Positions 7,781 through 15,210 of a stretch of DNA of 22,385 nt are shown in pieces. The DNA comes from an uncultured Bacteroidales bacterium. GTDB taxonomy: Bacteria > Bacteroidota > Bacteroidia > Bacteroidales > P3. The stretch spans positions 1-22,385 of the forward strand of contig CAMWTX010000007.1 of assembly GCA_947177315.1 (NCBI GenBank), given 5' to 3'. Both the position numbers and the translations under genes were made by a program. Position 1 is the first letter of the stretch. The number at the start of each line of letters is the position of its first letter. A model generated the notes under the pieces. That model saw only the letters and a program-made list of their open reading frames with translations, was not told the DNA's origin and made no database searches.

Positions 7781-7920
7781 CGACACTTTTCGCCAAAAAC
7801 ATTTCAAAAAACTTTCGGGGTTCACTTCATTCGGCAGCCCCCTTTTTCATTCGTGATAAATCAACGTTACGGCAGAGGTTGGCTATGTAATTACTATTTA
7901 TGGAGAGCGGTTCGGTGTAG

Positions 7921-9561
7921 CTACCGTTTCCTGAAAATCCGCATAAGGATCATCAGCACGATGATGATGGAGGAAAACGCCATGAAGTATTTGCCGATAT
8001 GGTACTCGGGCGCCAGGGCCAGCAGAAGCACCGAACCGATGAACAAGCCAATGAGCAGGATGGCCAGCACGATGCGGTTGGCGATGTTGCGCAGGGTCTT
8101 GTTGGGGTAGTCGGCATTCTCCATCTTGATTTCGTGGCTGATTTTGCCTTCCTTGATTTTATAGAGAATTTCGTTGATCTGATTGGGCAGGCTCCGCGCC
8201 AGGCTTACATAGTCGGTAACGGTGTCGAATACCGAGCCCGCCACTTTCTGCAGGTTGTACTGGGTCGATACCAGGCGTTTGGCGTAGGGCAGCACCAAAG
8301 GCGTGATGGGCAGTTCCGGGTCGAGTTCGCCGGCAAAACGCTGCAAGGTAAGCAGAGCCTTGCCCAGCATGAACATACCCGAAGGAACGCGCAGCTTGTG
8401 CTTTACCAGAATGTTGATGCAGCTTTGCATGATGCCCGCAAAATTGATTTCTTCCACCGGCACGTTGCCCACCCGTTTGAGTAGGGAATCGAGCTCGAAT
8501 TCGAGTTCGTCTATGTTCTGGTAGAATTTCTTGCCGCTGAGCGTGAGCAATGCCGCGCACATGCCCTTGGGGTTCTTGCGCACAAAGCTGATGAGGAACT
8601 TGGCGATAAAGTTCATTTCGCGCGGACGCAAGGTTCCCACCATGCCGAAGTCGATAAAGCACACCACGTTATTGGGCATGATAAAGATATTGCCCGGGTG
8701 CGGGTCGGCGTGGAAAAAGCCTTCTTCCATAATCATCTTCAGCAGCGCGTTCGCCCCGTTGACGGCAATGGCGTGCAGGTCGTAGCCTTTTTCGCGCAAC
8801 GCATCGATATGATCCGGCGCGATGCCCTTTATCTGTTCCATCACCAACAGCCTCCGCGTGGTGTATTCCGGATAGGTGCGCGGAATATGCACGGTTGGGT
8901 CGTTTTCGAACATTTTGGCAAAGCGCGTCATGTTCTCCATTTCGTTAAAGTAGTCCAGCTCGTTCGAAATCTGCTGGGCGAACTCATCCACGAAACCCGA
9001 AAGATCCATGTAGGCATACTTGGGATAAGACTTCACGAACCAATTGGACATCAGGCGAAGCAGCTTGATATCCAGTTTGATGGTGTTCTCGATATGCGGC
9101 CTTTGAATCTTGATGATAACCTCGTCGCCGTTCTTGAGCCGTCCTTCATACACTTGCCCGATGGAGGCCGAAGCCAGGCAGGTGGGCGAGAGCCATTCGA
9201 AAACATGTTGGGTTTTGCGCCCCAGTTCGTTTTCGATCAGGTTGATGGCCGTGTTGTTGTCGAAAGGAACCACCTGCGACTGCAGTTTCTTGAGTTCGGA
9301 ACGGATGCGTTCGGAAAGCACGTCGGGGCGGTCTGCCAGAATCTGCCCGAACTTGACGAAAGTGGGTCCCAGGTCTTCGATGAGCATGCGCAGCTGTTCG
9401 GGACCCGAATGGAGTTCCTTTTCGGGATGCCGCTTGATATGGTGTTTGCCCAGGCGCGTTCCCCAGAACCAGGAGGAAATGCCGTGGCGGAAAAGGATGC
9501 CGAATATCTGCATGAAACGGCACAATTCCAGAAATCCTGTGTAAAGATGCAGTATTTTCAT
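7921..9561 (-). CDS. ubiB: ABC1/UbiB-family atypical kinase
   Basis: UbiB-family proteins are membrane-associated atypical kinases/ATPases that support biosynthesis of isoprenoid quinones and other lipids. The 546 residues show the family-defining KxGQ motif (K70-FGQ) with the following DRPD, the Ala-rich nucleotide loop SASIGQVYEG, a catalytic HADPHPGN and metal-binding DFG in CFIDFGMVG. Two hydrophobic C-terminal helices (about 490-510 and 520-540) form the usual membrane anchor before a basic end. Bacteroidota use menaquinone rather than ubiquinone, so the target here is probably a menaquinone or other prenyl lipid step. The gene overlaps the small helical gene upstream by ATGA, indicating translational coupling, and follows a prenyl diphosphate synthase gene, consistent with a quinone role. 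It is the last gene of the dnaA run. The symbol denotes family only. Confidence 0.9.
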   Translation of the reverse strand: MKILHLYTGFLELCRFMQIFGILFRHGISSWFWGTRLGKHHIKRHPEKELHSGPEQLRMLIEDLGPTFVKFGQILADRPDVLSERIRSELKKLQSQVVPFDNNTAINLIENELGRKTQHVFEWLSPTCLASASIGQVYEGRLKNGDEVIIKIQRPHIENTIKLDIKLLRLMSNWFVKSYPKYAYMDLSGFVDEFAQQISNELDYFNEMENMTRFAKMFENDPTVHIPRTYPEYTTRRLLVMEQIKGIAPDHIDALREKGYDLHAIAVNGANALLKMIMEEGFFHADPHPGNIFIMPNNVVCFIDFGMVGTLRPREMNFIAKFLISFVRKNPKGMCAALLTLSGKKFYQNIDELEFELDSLLKRVGNVPVEEINFAGIMQSCINILVKHKLRVPSGMFMLGKALLTLQRFAGELDPELPITPLVLPYAKRLVSTQYNLQKVAGSVFDTVTDYVSLARSLPNQINEILYKIKEGKISHEIKMENADYPNKTLRNIANRIVLAILLIGLFIGSVLLLALAPEYHIGKYFMAFSSIIIVLMILMRIFRKR

Positions 9562-9866
9562 GCCTTGCGGGTATTGAGTTCGCGTATTATTTCATCCAGG
9601 CGTTCGTTTATCTGCGCCAGTTGCGCCGCCAGTTCCTCCACCTTTTCTTGCCGGGCGGCGGCCTGCCGGTTCAATGCGGCGGCTTGCAGTTCTTCCTTGA
9701 GCGCGGAAAGACCGCTCACCACATGGCTTCCGGCCTTGGTTCCGGTCTGTTTGTCCAAGCCCGTGTAATCTTCCAATACGGCGCTGAACTTCTCGATAAA
9801 GGAGTCTCTGTCTTCGGTGGCTGCCGAAAGGGCCGTGCGCAGCAGAAAATTCAATTTGTTATTCAT
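9558..9866 (-). CDS. Small coiled-coil (phasin-like) protein, candidate UbiB partner
   Basis: This is a 102-residue, fully helical protein. The N-terminal part includes EDRDSFIEKFSAVLEDYTG. A C-terminal coiled coil (about 53-100) has Leu/Ile/Ala at heptad positions, for example VEELAAQLAQINERLDEII. The start at 9866 was chosen over an upstream ATG at 9980 because that one lies inside the prenyl synthase gene, while 9866 sits 4 nt after its stop. The stop overlaps the ubiB ATG (ATGA). The layout, a short helical segment with a RxxFxxK-like motif followed by a coiled coil, resembles phasin/PhaF-like proteins, and small coiled-coil accessory proteins such as UbiK exist elsewhere. A partner or regulator of UbiB is therefore likely by context, but the assignment is not secure. 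Confidence 0.8.
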   Translation of the reverse strand: MNNKLNFLLRTALSAATEDRDSFIEKFSAVLEDYTGLDKQTGTKAGSHVVSGLSALKEELQAAALNRQAAARQEKVEELAAQLAQINERLDEIIRELNTRKA

Positions 9867-9870
9867 GGAA

Positions 9871-10866
9871 CTATCGGATTTGGCAGATTTGGTGTAATAA
9901 TTCCTCGAATGCGGGCGAGGCCTTTCCCAAACGGCGGTAGGCATTCCATGCCTCCTGGCCGAAGCGGTTGGCCGCCTCAACCGCGTATTCTTCGCCGCCC
10001 GACTGCTTGATGCGGTCTATGAGCAGGTTCAGGTCTTCTTTCTGTGCCTTTTCGTCGTGTTCCGGGCTGTTGTGGCGTTCCACCAAGGAGGCCAGACGGA
10101 AAAAGAAATCTTCTTTTTCAGCTGCCGTGCCGTGTTGCAGGTAATACAGGGCGGGCAGCGTCAGTTTGCCTTCCAGCAGGTCGTTACCGTATTGTTTTCC
10201 GCTGTCGGCGCTCGTGTCTAGGTCCAGCAAATCGTCTTTTATCTGGAACACCATACCGGCCTTGCGGCCAATCTCGCGCACGGTTTCCACGTCTTTTTGG
10301 GAGGCTTGCGCCGTATGCGCCCCGCATTGGCAACAGCAGCCGAACAGAGCGGCAGTCTTGCGTTCGATGATGCGGTAGTAGGTGTCTTCGTTGGCCTCCG
10401 GATTGCCGGCGTATTCCAGCTGTATGAGTTCGCCGGCGCTCATCTGCCGGATTACATCCACCAAAAAGAGCAGCAACTGGCTGTCGTTACCGTCGTAGGC
10501 TTTCAGAAAAGCGTTGGTAAGCATGTAATCGCCCGCCAGCACCGCGGTCTTGTTGCCGAAAAGGGAACGGATGGAAGCCTTGCCCCGCCGCAGGTCCGCC
10601 ATATCCACCACGTCGTCGTGCACCAAAGAAGCCATGTGCACCACTTCCACCAACGAAGCCGCCAGATAGGCCTGTTCAGAAATATCCTCCTTGAAAAGCC
10701 GGTGGGTGAGCAGCACCAGCATCGGGCGGAGCTGTTTTCCCTTGGATTGGAAAAGCTGGCGATATACTTTTTCTATTTCCGGAAAATCTCCCGAAATGAA
10801 CGCCTGGAACTTTTGGTTGAAGACAGCTAAGTCGGCTGCGGTATGTTGCTGTAAGTCCAAACCCAT
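9871..10866 (-). CDS. Trans-polyprenyl diphosphate synthase (IspB-like)
   Basis: This cytoplasmic enzyme adds isopentenyl units to an allylic diphosphate to make the long side chain of a quinone, here most likely menaquinone. The 331 residues carry both Asp-rich motifs: the first as HDDVVD (D84, D85, D88) followed by RRGKAS, the second as FQIKDDLLD (D211, D212, D215). GKQLRP (43-48) binds the diphosphate. Product length cannot be read reliably from the sequence. It starts 5 nt after sufE and is followed within 4 nt by the small helical gene and then ubiB, which ties all three to isoprenoid-quinone metabolism. Confidence 0.92.
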   Translation of the reverse strand: MGLDLQQHTAADLAVFNQKFQAFISGDFPEIEKVYRQLFQSKGKQLRPMLVLLTHRLFKEDISEQAYLAASLVEVVHMASLVHDDVVDMADLRRGKASIRSLFGNKTAVLAGDYMLTNAFLKAYDGNDSQLLLFLVDVIRQMSAGELIQLEYAGNPEANEDTYYRIIERKTAALFGCCCQCGAHTAQASQKDVETVREIGRKAGMVFQIKDDLLDLDTSADSGKQYGNDLLEGKLTLPALYYLQHGTAAEKEDFFFRLASLVERHNSPEHDEKAQKEDLNLLIDRIKQSGGEEYAVEAANRFGQEAWNAYRRLGKASPAFEELLHQICQIR

Positions 10867-10871
10867 GATGT

Positions 10872-11291
10872 TTACTTTTTGATGCTGAAAGCCAGGGCGT
10901 AGAGTTTTATCTGCTTGAGCATGGCGGTAAGCCCGTTGGAGCGGGTGGGGGAAAGGTGTTCCTTAAGCCCCATGCGGTCAAGGAAATCTACCGGCGCATC
11001 GACGATAGCCTGCGGTTCTTCGCCCGAAAAGACATAAATCAGCAAGGCGGCGATTCCTTTGGTGATCACCGCATCGGAATCCGCCTTGAAATAAACCTTT
11101 CCGTCTTTAAGCTCGGCCTTGATCCAGACACGCGACTGGCAACCTTTTATCAAAAAGGATTCGTTTTTGTCGCCCTCGGGCAGAACTGGACATTCCTTGC
11201 CCTTTTCAATCAGGAGCGTGTAACGGTCCATCCATTCGGAAAGTGCCGAAAACTGCCGCACGAGCTGTTCTTGTTTCTCTATGATGTTCAT
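10872..11291 (-). CDS. sufE: SufE-family sulfur acceptor
   Basis: SufE takes persulfide sulfur from the SufS cysteine desulfurase and passes it on for Fe-S cluster assembly. The 139 residues show the family core with the active-site cysteine in IKGCQSRVW at Cys51, the same number as in E. coli SufE, then the ALLIYVFSGEEP segment and the C-terminal LSPTRSNGL motif. A second Cys34 lies in KECPVLP. Other suf genes are not in the window; the gene sits 3 nt after rarA and 5 nt before the prenyl synthase in the same run. Confidence 0.95.
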   Translation of the reverse strand: MNIIEKQEQLVRQFSALSEWMDRYTLLIEKGKECPVLPEGDKNESFLIKGCQSRVWIKAELKDGKVYFKADSDAVITKGIAALLIYVFSGEEPQAIVDAPVDFLDRMGLKEHLSPTRSNGLTAMLKQIKLYALAFSIKK

Positions 11292-11294
11292 GGC

Positions 11295-12644
11295 TTAATA
11301 ACCGTATTTTTCTTTCCAGAGCTGTTTGAGGCGGTGGCGCATCTCGTTTTCCTTGGGATTGTTTCCCGGCTGGTAGAAAACGCTACCGCCGATGGCTTCG
11401 GGCAAAAATTCCTGTTCGGCAAAATTGCCCTCAAAGTCGTGGGCGTAGCGGTAACCGTCGTGGTAGCCCAGTTCTTTCATCAGTTGGGTGGGCGCGTTGC
11501 GCAGGTGCAGCGGCACCGGCAGGTCGCCCGATTGCTTGACTTCCGCCAAAGCCGCGTCGATGGCCAGGTAGGAGGCGTTGCTTTTGGGGGAACAGGCCAG
11601 ATAGACGGCGGTCTGGCTCAAGGTAATCCTGCATTCGGGATAGCCTATCTTGTGAACCGTGTCGAAACAGGCGTTGGCCAAGAGAAGCGCGTTGGGATTG
11701 GCGTTGCCGATGTCTTCGGAGGCCAGTATCACCATGCGCCGCGCAATGAACTTGGCGTCCTCTCCGGCGGCGAGCATCCGCGCCAGGTAATACACGGCGG
11801 CGTTGGGGTCGCTGCCGCGCAGCGACTTGATGAAAGCCGAAATGATATCGTAGTGGTTCTCGCCGTTTTTGTCGTAGGTGGCCAGATTCTGCTGGATAAG
11901 CGCGGTAACAAGACGGTCGGTGATGACACCTTTGCCGTTGTTCTTCGTGTCCGCCATGAGTTCGCCCGCCACCAGTTCCAGGGCATTGAGCAGCTTGCGG
12001 CCGTCTCCGCCCGAAATGCGTTTGAGGGCGGCGCTCTCTTCTACGACGAGCTCAAAATGGTAACGGTTCCCGATATGTTCCGCCGCCCGTTGGATAAGCA
12101 CGTCCAGTTCTTCGGAAGAAAGCGTCTGCAGCACATACACCTGGCAACGCGATAAAAGAGGCGAAATCACCTCGAAAGACGGGTTTTCGGTGGTGGCGCC
12201 GATAAAGGTAATCGTGCCTTTTTCCACCGCCCCCAGCAGCGAGTCTTGCTGCGACTTGCTGAAACGGTGTATTTCGTCGATGAACAGGATGGGGCGTTTG
12301 TTCTGCATGTTGCGGCTTCGGGGCGCGGGATTCTCGAACAGCGAGGGCGAATCGAGCAAGGCCGTGGATTTCTGCATCCGTTCGGCATTGTCGAGTACCG
12401 CGCGCACGTCCTTTACCCCTGCCAGCACGGCGCTGAGGGTAAAGAAAGGCCGGTCCAGATATTTGGAGATGAGGTAGGCCAAGGTGGTCTTTCCCACCCC
12501 GGGAGGCCCCCAGAGAATCATCGAGGGCAGGTTTCCCGACAGTATGGCTTTTTCCAGCACCGCGCCTCGACCCATAAGATGGGTCTGCCCGATGTACTCT
12601 TCCAGACGTTGCGGACGTAATTGTTCGGCTAATGGCGGGTTCAT
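11295..12644 (-). CDS. rarA: Replication-associated recombination protein A (RarA/MgsA)
   Basis: RarA is a hexameric AAA+ ATPase related to clamp loaders that acts at stalled replication forks. The 449 residues begin PLAEQLRPQRLEEYIGQ, the standard N-terminus, then Walker A GPPGVGKT (46-53), Walker B ILFIDEIHRF followed by SKSQQDSLL, and sensor 1 FIGATTENPSF. The later SLRGSDPNAAVYYLARML and ASEDIGNANP blocks are family hallmarks. I placed the start at 12644 rather than at an ATG 57 nt upstream: the standard N-terminus begins there, and ATGA joins it to the end of the methyltransferase gene. Position in a dnaA operon suits its replication role. Confidence 0.96.
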   Translation of the reverse strand: MNPPLAEQLRPQRLEEYIGQTHLMGRGAVLEKAILSGNLPSMILWGPPGVGKTTLAYLISKYLDRPFFTLSAVLAGVKDVRAVLDNAERMQKSTALLDSPSLFENPAPRSRNMQNKRPILFIDEIHRFSKSQQDSLLGAVEKGTITFIGATTENPSFEVISPLLSRCQVYVLQTLSSEELDVLIQRAAEHIGNRYHFELVVEESAALKRISGGDGRKLLNALELVAGELMADTKNNGKGVITDRLVTALIQQNLATYDKNGENHYDIISAFIKSLRGSDPNAAVYYLARMLAAGEDAKFIARRMVILASEDIGNANPNALLLANACFDTVHKIGYPECRITLSQTAVYLACSPKSNASYLAIDAALAEVKQSGDLPVPLHLRNAPTQLMKELGYHDGYRYAHDFEGNFAEQEFLPEAIGGSVFYQPGNNPKENEMRHRLKQLWKEKYGY

Positions 12645-13360
12645 GCTGAAATAAGGAATACGGTGTTCTTTTTGTTGATGTCCGCCGGGTTCCTGCGCCA
12701 CTGGGCAATGGTGCGGGTAACAATCAGCTCATCGGGCAAGGTGATGTTGCAGGCAACACACAGGCGCGTATCGGGGTGGCATACCGACAGTATGCTTTCC
12801 AGCATCTGCCGGCTGCGGTAGGGCGTTTCGATGAACAGCTGCGTCTGCCCCGTCTTGCGTGACCTGGCTTCCAGTTCGGCCAAGCGTGCCTGCCGGTCTT
12901 TGGCCTCTACCGGAAGATAGCCCGAAAAGCAGAAATTCTGTCCGTTGAAACCCGAGGCCATCAAGGCCATAAAAAGCGAGGAAGGGCCGCTTAGGGGCGT
13001 AACCTTCATGCCGTTGCGGTGCGCCCACGCCACGGCCATCGCGCCGGGGTCGGCCACGCAGGGCAGGCCGGCTTCCGAAACCACGCCTATATCTTGCTTC
13101 GAAAACGATACGGGGTCTATGCCTTGATGTTGCAGGAGGCTTTCGACGCTCTCTTCTTTCGTATGTTCGTTCAGTTCCACAAAGGCCACTTCCTCAAAAG
13201 GCGCGTCAAAGCCCGCCTTGCGCAGGAAACGCCTTGCCGAACGAAGGTCTTCCACAAAAAACGCGCGAAGATGTTTGATCCGCGATAGGTAATCGGCCGG
13301 CAATACGGCGCTCACGGGCGTATCGCCAAGGCAGCTGGGCAACAGGAACAGAGTTGCCAT
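12641..13360 (-). CDS. RsmI-like SAM-dependent methyltransferase (tetrapyrrole methylase fold)
   Basis: The 239 residues fit the Bacteroidota branch of the RsmI family, whose canonical member 2'-O-methylates C1402 of 16S rRNA. Visible features are the N-terminal LFLLPSCLGDTP in place of the usual VATPIGNL, VEDLRSARRFL replacing the classic EDTR region, the glycine-rich GVVSEAGLPCVADPG, TPLSGPSSLFMALMASG and FIETPYRSRQML. All match the SAM-binding and substrate segments. Because the N-terminus differs from classical RsmI, the exact rRNA target should be treated as probable only. It starts 8 nt after dnaA and overlaps rarA by ATGA. Confidence 0.85.
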   Translation of the reverse strand: MATLFLLPSCLGDTPVSAVLPADYLSRIKHLRAFFVEDLRSARRFLRKAGFDAPFEEVAFVELNEHTKEESVESLLQHQGIDPVSFSKQDIGVVSEAGLPCVADPGAMAVAWAHRNGMKVTPLSGPSSLFMALMASGFNGQNFCFSGYLPVEAKDRQARLAELEARSRKTGQTQLFIETPYRSRQMLESILSVCHPDTRLCVACNITLPDELIVTRTIAQWRRNPADINKKNTVFLISA

Positions 13361-13368
13361 GGGAAAAA

Positions 13369-14787
13369 TCAGTTTTTGATTTTTTTATCCAGTTCTTCCA
13401 CCACGCCTTTAAACGACTTGTCGGTGTCGATAAGGTTCTGAATCGTCTTGCAGGCGTGAAGAACCGTGGCATGGTCGCGTTTGCCGCATTGGGCGCCGAT
13501 AGAGGCCAGCGAATTCTTGGTGTGCTTTTTGGCAAAGTACATGGCCAGCTGGCGGGCAATCACGATTTCGCGGCGGCGGGTGTTGGAATGGATTTTATCC
13601 ACCGGCAGTTCGAAATGGTCGCAGATGACTTTCTGAATATAGTCGATCGAAATTTCTTTGGCCGAATTGTGTACGATCTGGTCTATCATCTTGCGCGCCA
13701 GTTCCATCGTGATGGTCTTCTTGTTGTGGATGGACTGGGCGAGCAGGGAGTTGAGCACGCCTTCCATTTCGCGCACGTTGGTGGAAATGCTGTAGGCGAT
13801 GTATTCGATAACGTCCTTGGGCATCTCAACCCCGTTGGAGTGGAGTTTCTTCTGCAGGATGGCGATGCGCGTTTCCACATCGGGAACCTGCAGTTCGGCG
13901 GCCAAGCCCCATTTGAAACGGGAAAGGAGGCGCTGGTCGATGCCCTGCAACTCTACCGGCGGTTTGTCGGAAGAAATGATAATCTGCTTTCCGCTTTGAT
14001 GCAGTTGGTTGAATATCTGAAAGAAGGCATCCTGGGTCTTGTCTTTGCCCGCCAACTTGTGTATATCGTCGATCAACAGCACGTCGATAAGCTGGTAAAA
14101 GTGCGTAAAGTCGTTGGTGGTGTTGTTCTTGCAGGCGTCAACAAACTGCTGGGTAAAAAGTTCGGCAGAAACGTACAGCACCGTCAAGTCGGGATAGTTC
14201 AGCTTGGCCTGCAGGCCGATGGCGTTCATCAGGTGCGTCTTGCCCAAGCCGATGGGGCTGTAGAGGAACAGGGGATTGAAGCCCGTCTTGCCCGGCTTTT
14301 CGGCAATGGAGTAGCCTACCGAACGCGCCAGGCGGTTGCATTCGCCTTCCACGAAATTGTCGAAGGAATAGGTGGGGTTCAGTTGCGAATTAACCTTGAT
14401 TTTCTTGATGCCCGGAATGATGAAAGGGTCGGGTAGTTGTTGGTTGCGTTGCGGGATGGGCATGGCGGTGGGCTGGTTTCGGGTTTCTTTTTTGTATCCG
14501 CTTTCGGCCGTTACCACATAAGGATTGGTATTGTCCACGATAACGGAGTATTCCAAGCGGCCCTCCGGTCCCAGCGTGCGTTTGATGGCCGAGCGCAACA
14601 AGTCAACGTAGTGCTCTTCAAGCCATTCGCAAAAAAACTGGCTGGGAACCTGTATGGTTAAGGTGCTGTTTTCTAACTTTACGGCCTTGATGGGGGAGAA
14701 CCATGCCTTATAGTTTGCGGAGTCGCCCAGGTTGTCACGGAAGATTTTGAGGCATTCTTCCCACACGGATGTATGATTCTTTTCCAT
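13369..14787 (-). CDS. dnaA: Chromosomal replication initiator DnaA
   Basis: DnaA binds origin boxes and melts the origin to load the helicase. All four domains appear in its 472 residues: an N-terminal domain (WEECLKIFRDNL...WFSPI, about 9-90), a linker with NQQLPDPF, the AAA+ domain beginning NPTYSFDNFVEGECNRLA, and a C-terminal helix-turn-helix with the signature KRDHATVLHACKTI. Walker B is VLLIDDIHKLAGK. The P-loop reads SPIGLGKTH (Lys183), so the first Gly of the usual GxxxxGKT is Ser; this is a real AGC codon in the sequence. It is the first gene of the seven-gene minus-strand run and faces an AT-rich intergenic region with DnaA-box-like sites, so autoregulation is likely. Confidence 0.98.
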   Translation of the reverse strand: MEKNHTSVWEECLKIFRDNLGDSANYKAWFSPIKAVKLENSTLTIQVPSQFFCEWLEEHYVDLLRSAIKRTLGPEGRLEYSVIVDNTNPYVVTAESGYKKETRNQPTAMPIPQRNQQLPDPFIIPGIKKIKVNSQLNPTYSFDNFVEGECNRLARSVGYSIAEKPGKTGFNPLFLYSPIGLGKTHLMNAIGLQAKLNYPDLTVLYVSAELFTQQFVDACKNNTTNDFTHFYQLIDVLLIDDIHKLAGKDKTQDAFFQIFNQLHQSGKQIIISSDKPPVELQGIDQRLLSRFKWGLAAELQVPDVETRIAILQKKLHSNGVEMPKDVIEYIAYSISTNVREMEGVLNSLLAQSIHNKKTITMELARKMIDQIVHNSAKEISIDYIQKVICDHFELPVDKIHSNTRRREIVIARQLAMYFAKKHTKNSLASIGAQCGKRDHATVLHACKTIQNLIDTDKSFKGVVEELDKKIKN

Positions 14788-14872
14788 CTCAGCTCAATTA
14801 AACGTAAGGTGTTATATCTTGATTGTTGATAAGTCGTTTTTCCGGACTTTTCAACCATGAATTTTTCGCTTG

Positions 14873-14880
14873 CAAAGATG
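14873..14880 (-). promoter_or_regulatory. Possible -7 box for the dnaA run
   Basis: The minus strand reads CATCTTTG here, one mismatch from TAnnTTTG, 86 nt upstream of the dnaA ATG. A T-rich tract lies further upstream, but I find no clean -33 TTG. It would drive the whole dnaA-to-ubiB run. Confidence 0.35.
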
Positions 14881-15103
14881 GTACGAAAAAAGATAAAAAA
14901 AAAGTGTGTCAGCTCTTGTTTTTTCAGAAAGAATAATTAGAGGAAACGGGCGAAGTTTGCCTGATTTCTTATTTAGGATATGATTTACTTTTGATTGCGA
15001 TTTTTAGGGAGAAGGCCTGCAAAATGTTGCCTGAAAAAATATTGTAAAAATTTTTGACCGCCGATTGTTAATTACCTCCGGAAAGGGCTTCCGGAAAAGA
15101 AAT

Positions 15104-15121
15104 TTATCAAACGGTTGATAA
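15104..15121. repeat. Inverted repeat TTATCAA-N4-TTGATAA
   Basis: A perfect 7-bp inverted repeat with a 4-nt spacer. Each half resembles a DnaA box, so it may be a paired DnaA site; alternatively it is an operator for the downstream thioesterase gene, whose promoter box is 24 nt away. Confidence 0.5.
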
Positions 15122-15125
15122 GTTC

Positions 15126-15152
15126 TTGGAACGTGCTAATCCCATACCTTTG
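15126..15152 (+). promoter_or_regulatory. Promoter of the thioesterase gene
   Basis: TACCTTTG (15145-15152) is a full TAnnTTTG -7 match, with TTG at 15126-15128 upstream at a 16-nt spacing, slightly short of the usual 19-20. The leader of about 50 nt contains a small hairpin (TGCCG 15182-15186 with CGGCA 15191-15195). Confidence 0.55.
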
Positions 15153-15210
15153 CAAAAGCACGGGGCGGAAAAGAGGGTCTTTGCCGTTCACGGCATCAAA
15201 CAGATAGGCT

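Larger units (their letters stand above)
6209..7790 (+). mobile_element. Putative ATPase/nuclease cassette with repeat termini
   Basis: The unit comprises one AT-rich ATPase gene between two copies of a hairpin repeat. The outermost sequences, 6214-6237 and 7766-7790, are inverted copies of each other over about 24 nt with a single-base gap, including AAAAGT beyond the palindrome arm. It sits directly behind thyA. No target-site duplication could be seen outside the repeats and no transposase is encoded, so mobility is an inference from structure and composition. Confidence 0.4.
14788..15210. other. AT-rich intergenic region, candidate oriC or dnaA control region
   Basis: This 423-nt gap between divergent dnaA and the thioesterase gene contains no convincing ORF. 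It has A/T runs such as AAAGATAAAAAAAAAG (14887-14902) and AATATTGTAAAAATTTTTG (15038-15056). It also has three near-matches to the DnaA box TTATnCACA: TTATCAACA on the minus strand at 14824-14832, TTATCAAAC at 15104-15112, and TTATCAACC on the minus strand at 15113-15121. None matches the consensus perfectly. These features fit an origin or an autoregulated dnaA promoter region, but in Bacteroidota oriC is not always beside dnaA. Confidence 0.35.

Noticed and set aside
6204..7800. Target-site duplication flanking the ATPase cassette
   Set aside because: The bases immediately outside the repeats (about 6204-6213 and 7791-7800) do not match each other, so I could not support a classical transposition footprint.
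7791..7920. GGGG...CCCC plus T-run as a terminator for the ubiB run or the cassette
   Set aside because: Only four G-C pairs around a long loop; too weak to list as a feature.
9867..9980. Longer N-terminus for the small helical protein
   Set aside because: The extra residues would be read from within the prenyl synthase gene and look like out-of-frame Arg/Pro-rich sequence; the ATG at 9866 is well placed.
10956..12155. 399-residue plus-strand open frame over sufE and rarA
   Set aside because: Covers two well-recognised minus-strand genes and shows no motif; it is a coding shadow.
12645..12701. Longer N-terminus for RarA
   Set aside because: The added 19 residues are translated from the methyltransferase gene and are not family-like; ATGA coupling at 12644 is convincing.
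13354..14436. 360-residue plus-strand open frame opposite dnaA
   Set aside because: Shadow of dnaA with no domain; long antisense frames are common in this GC-rich stretch.
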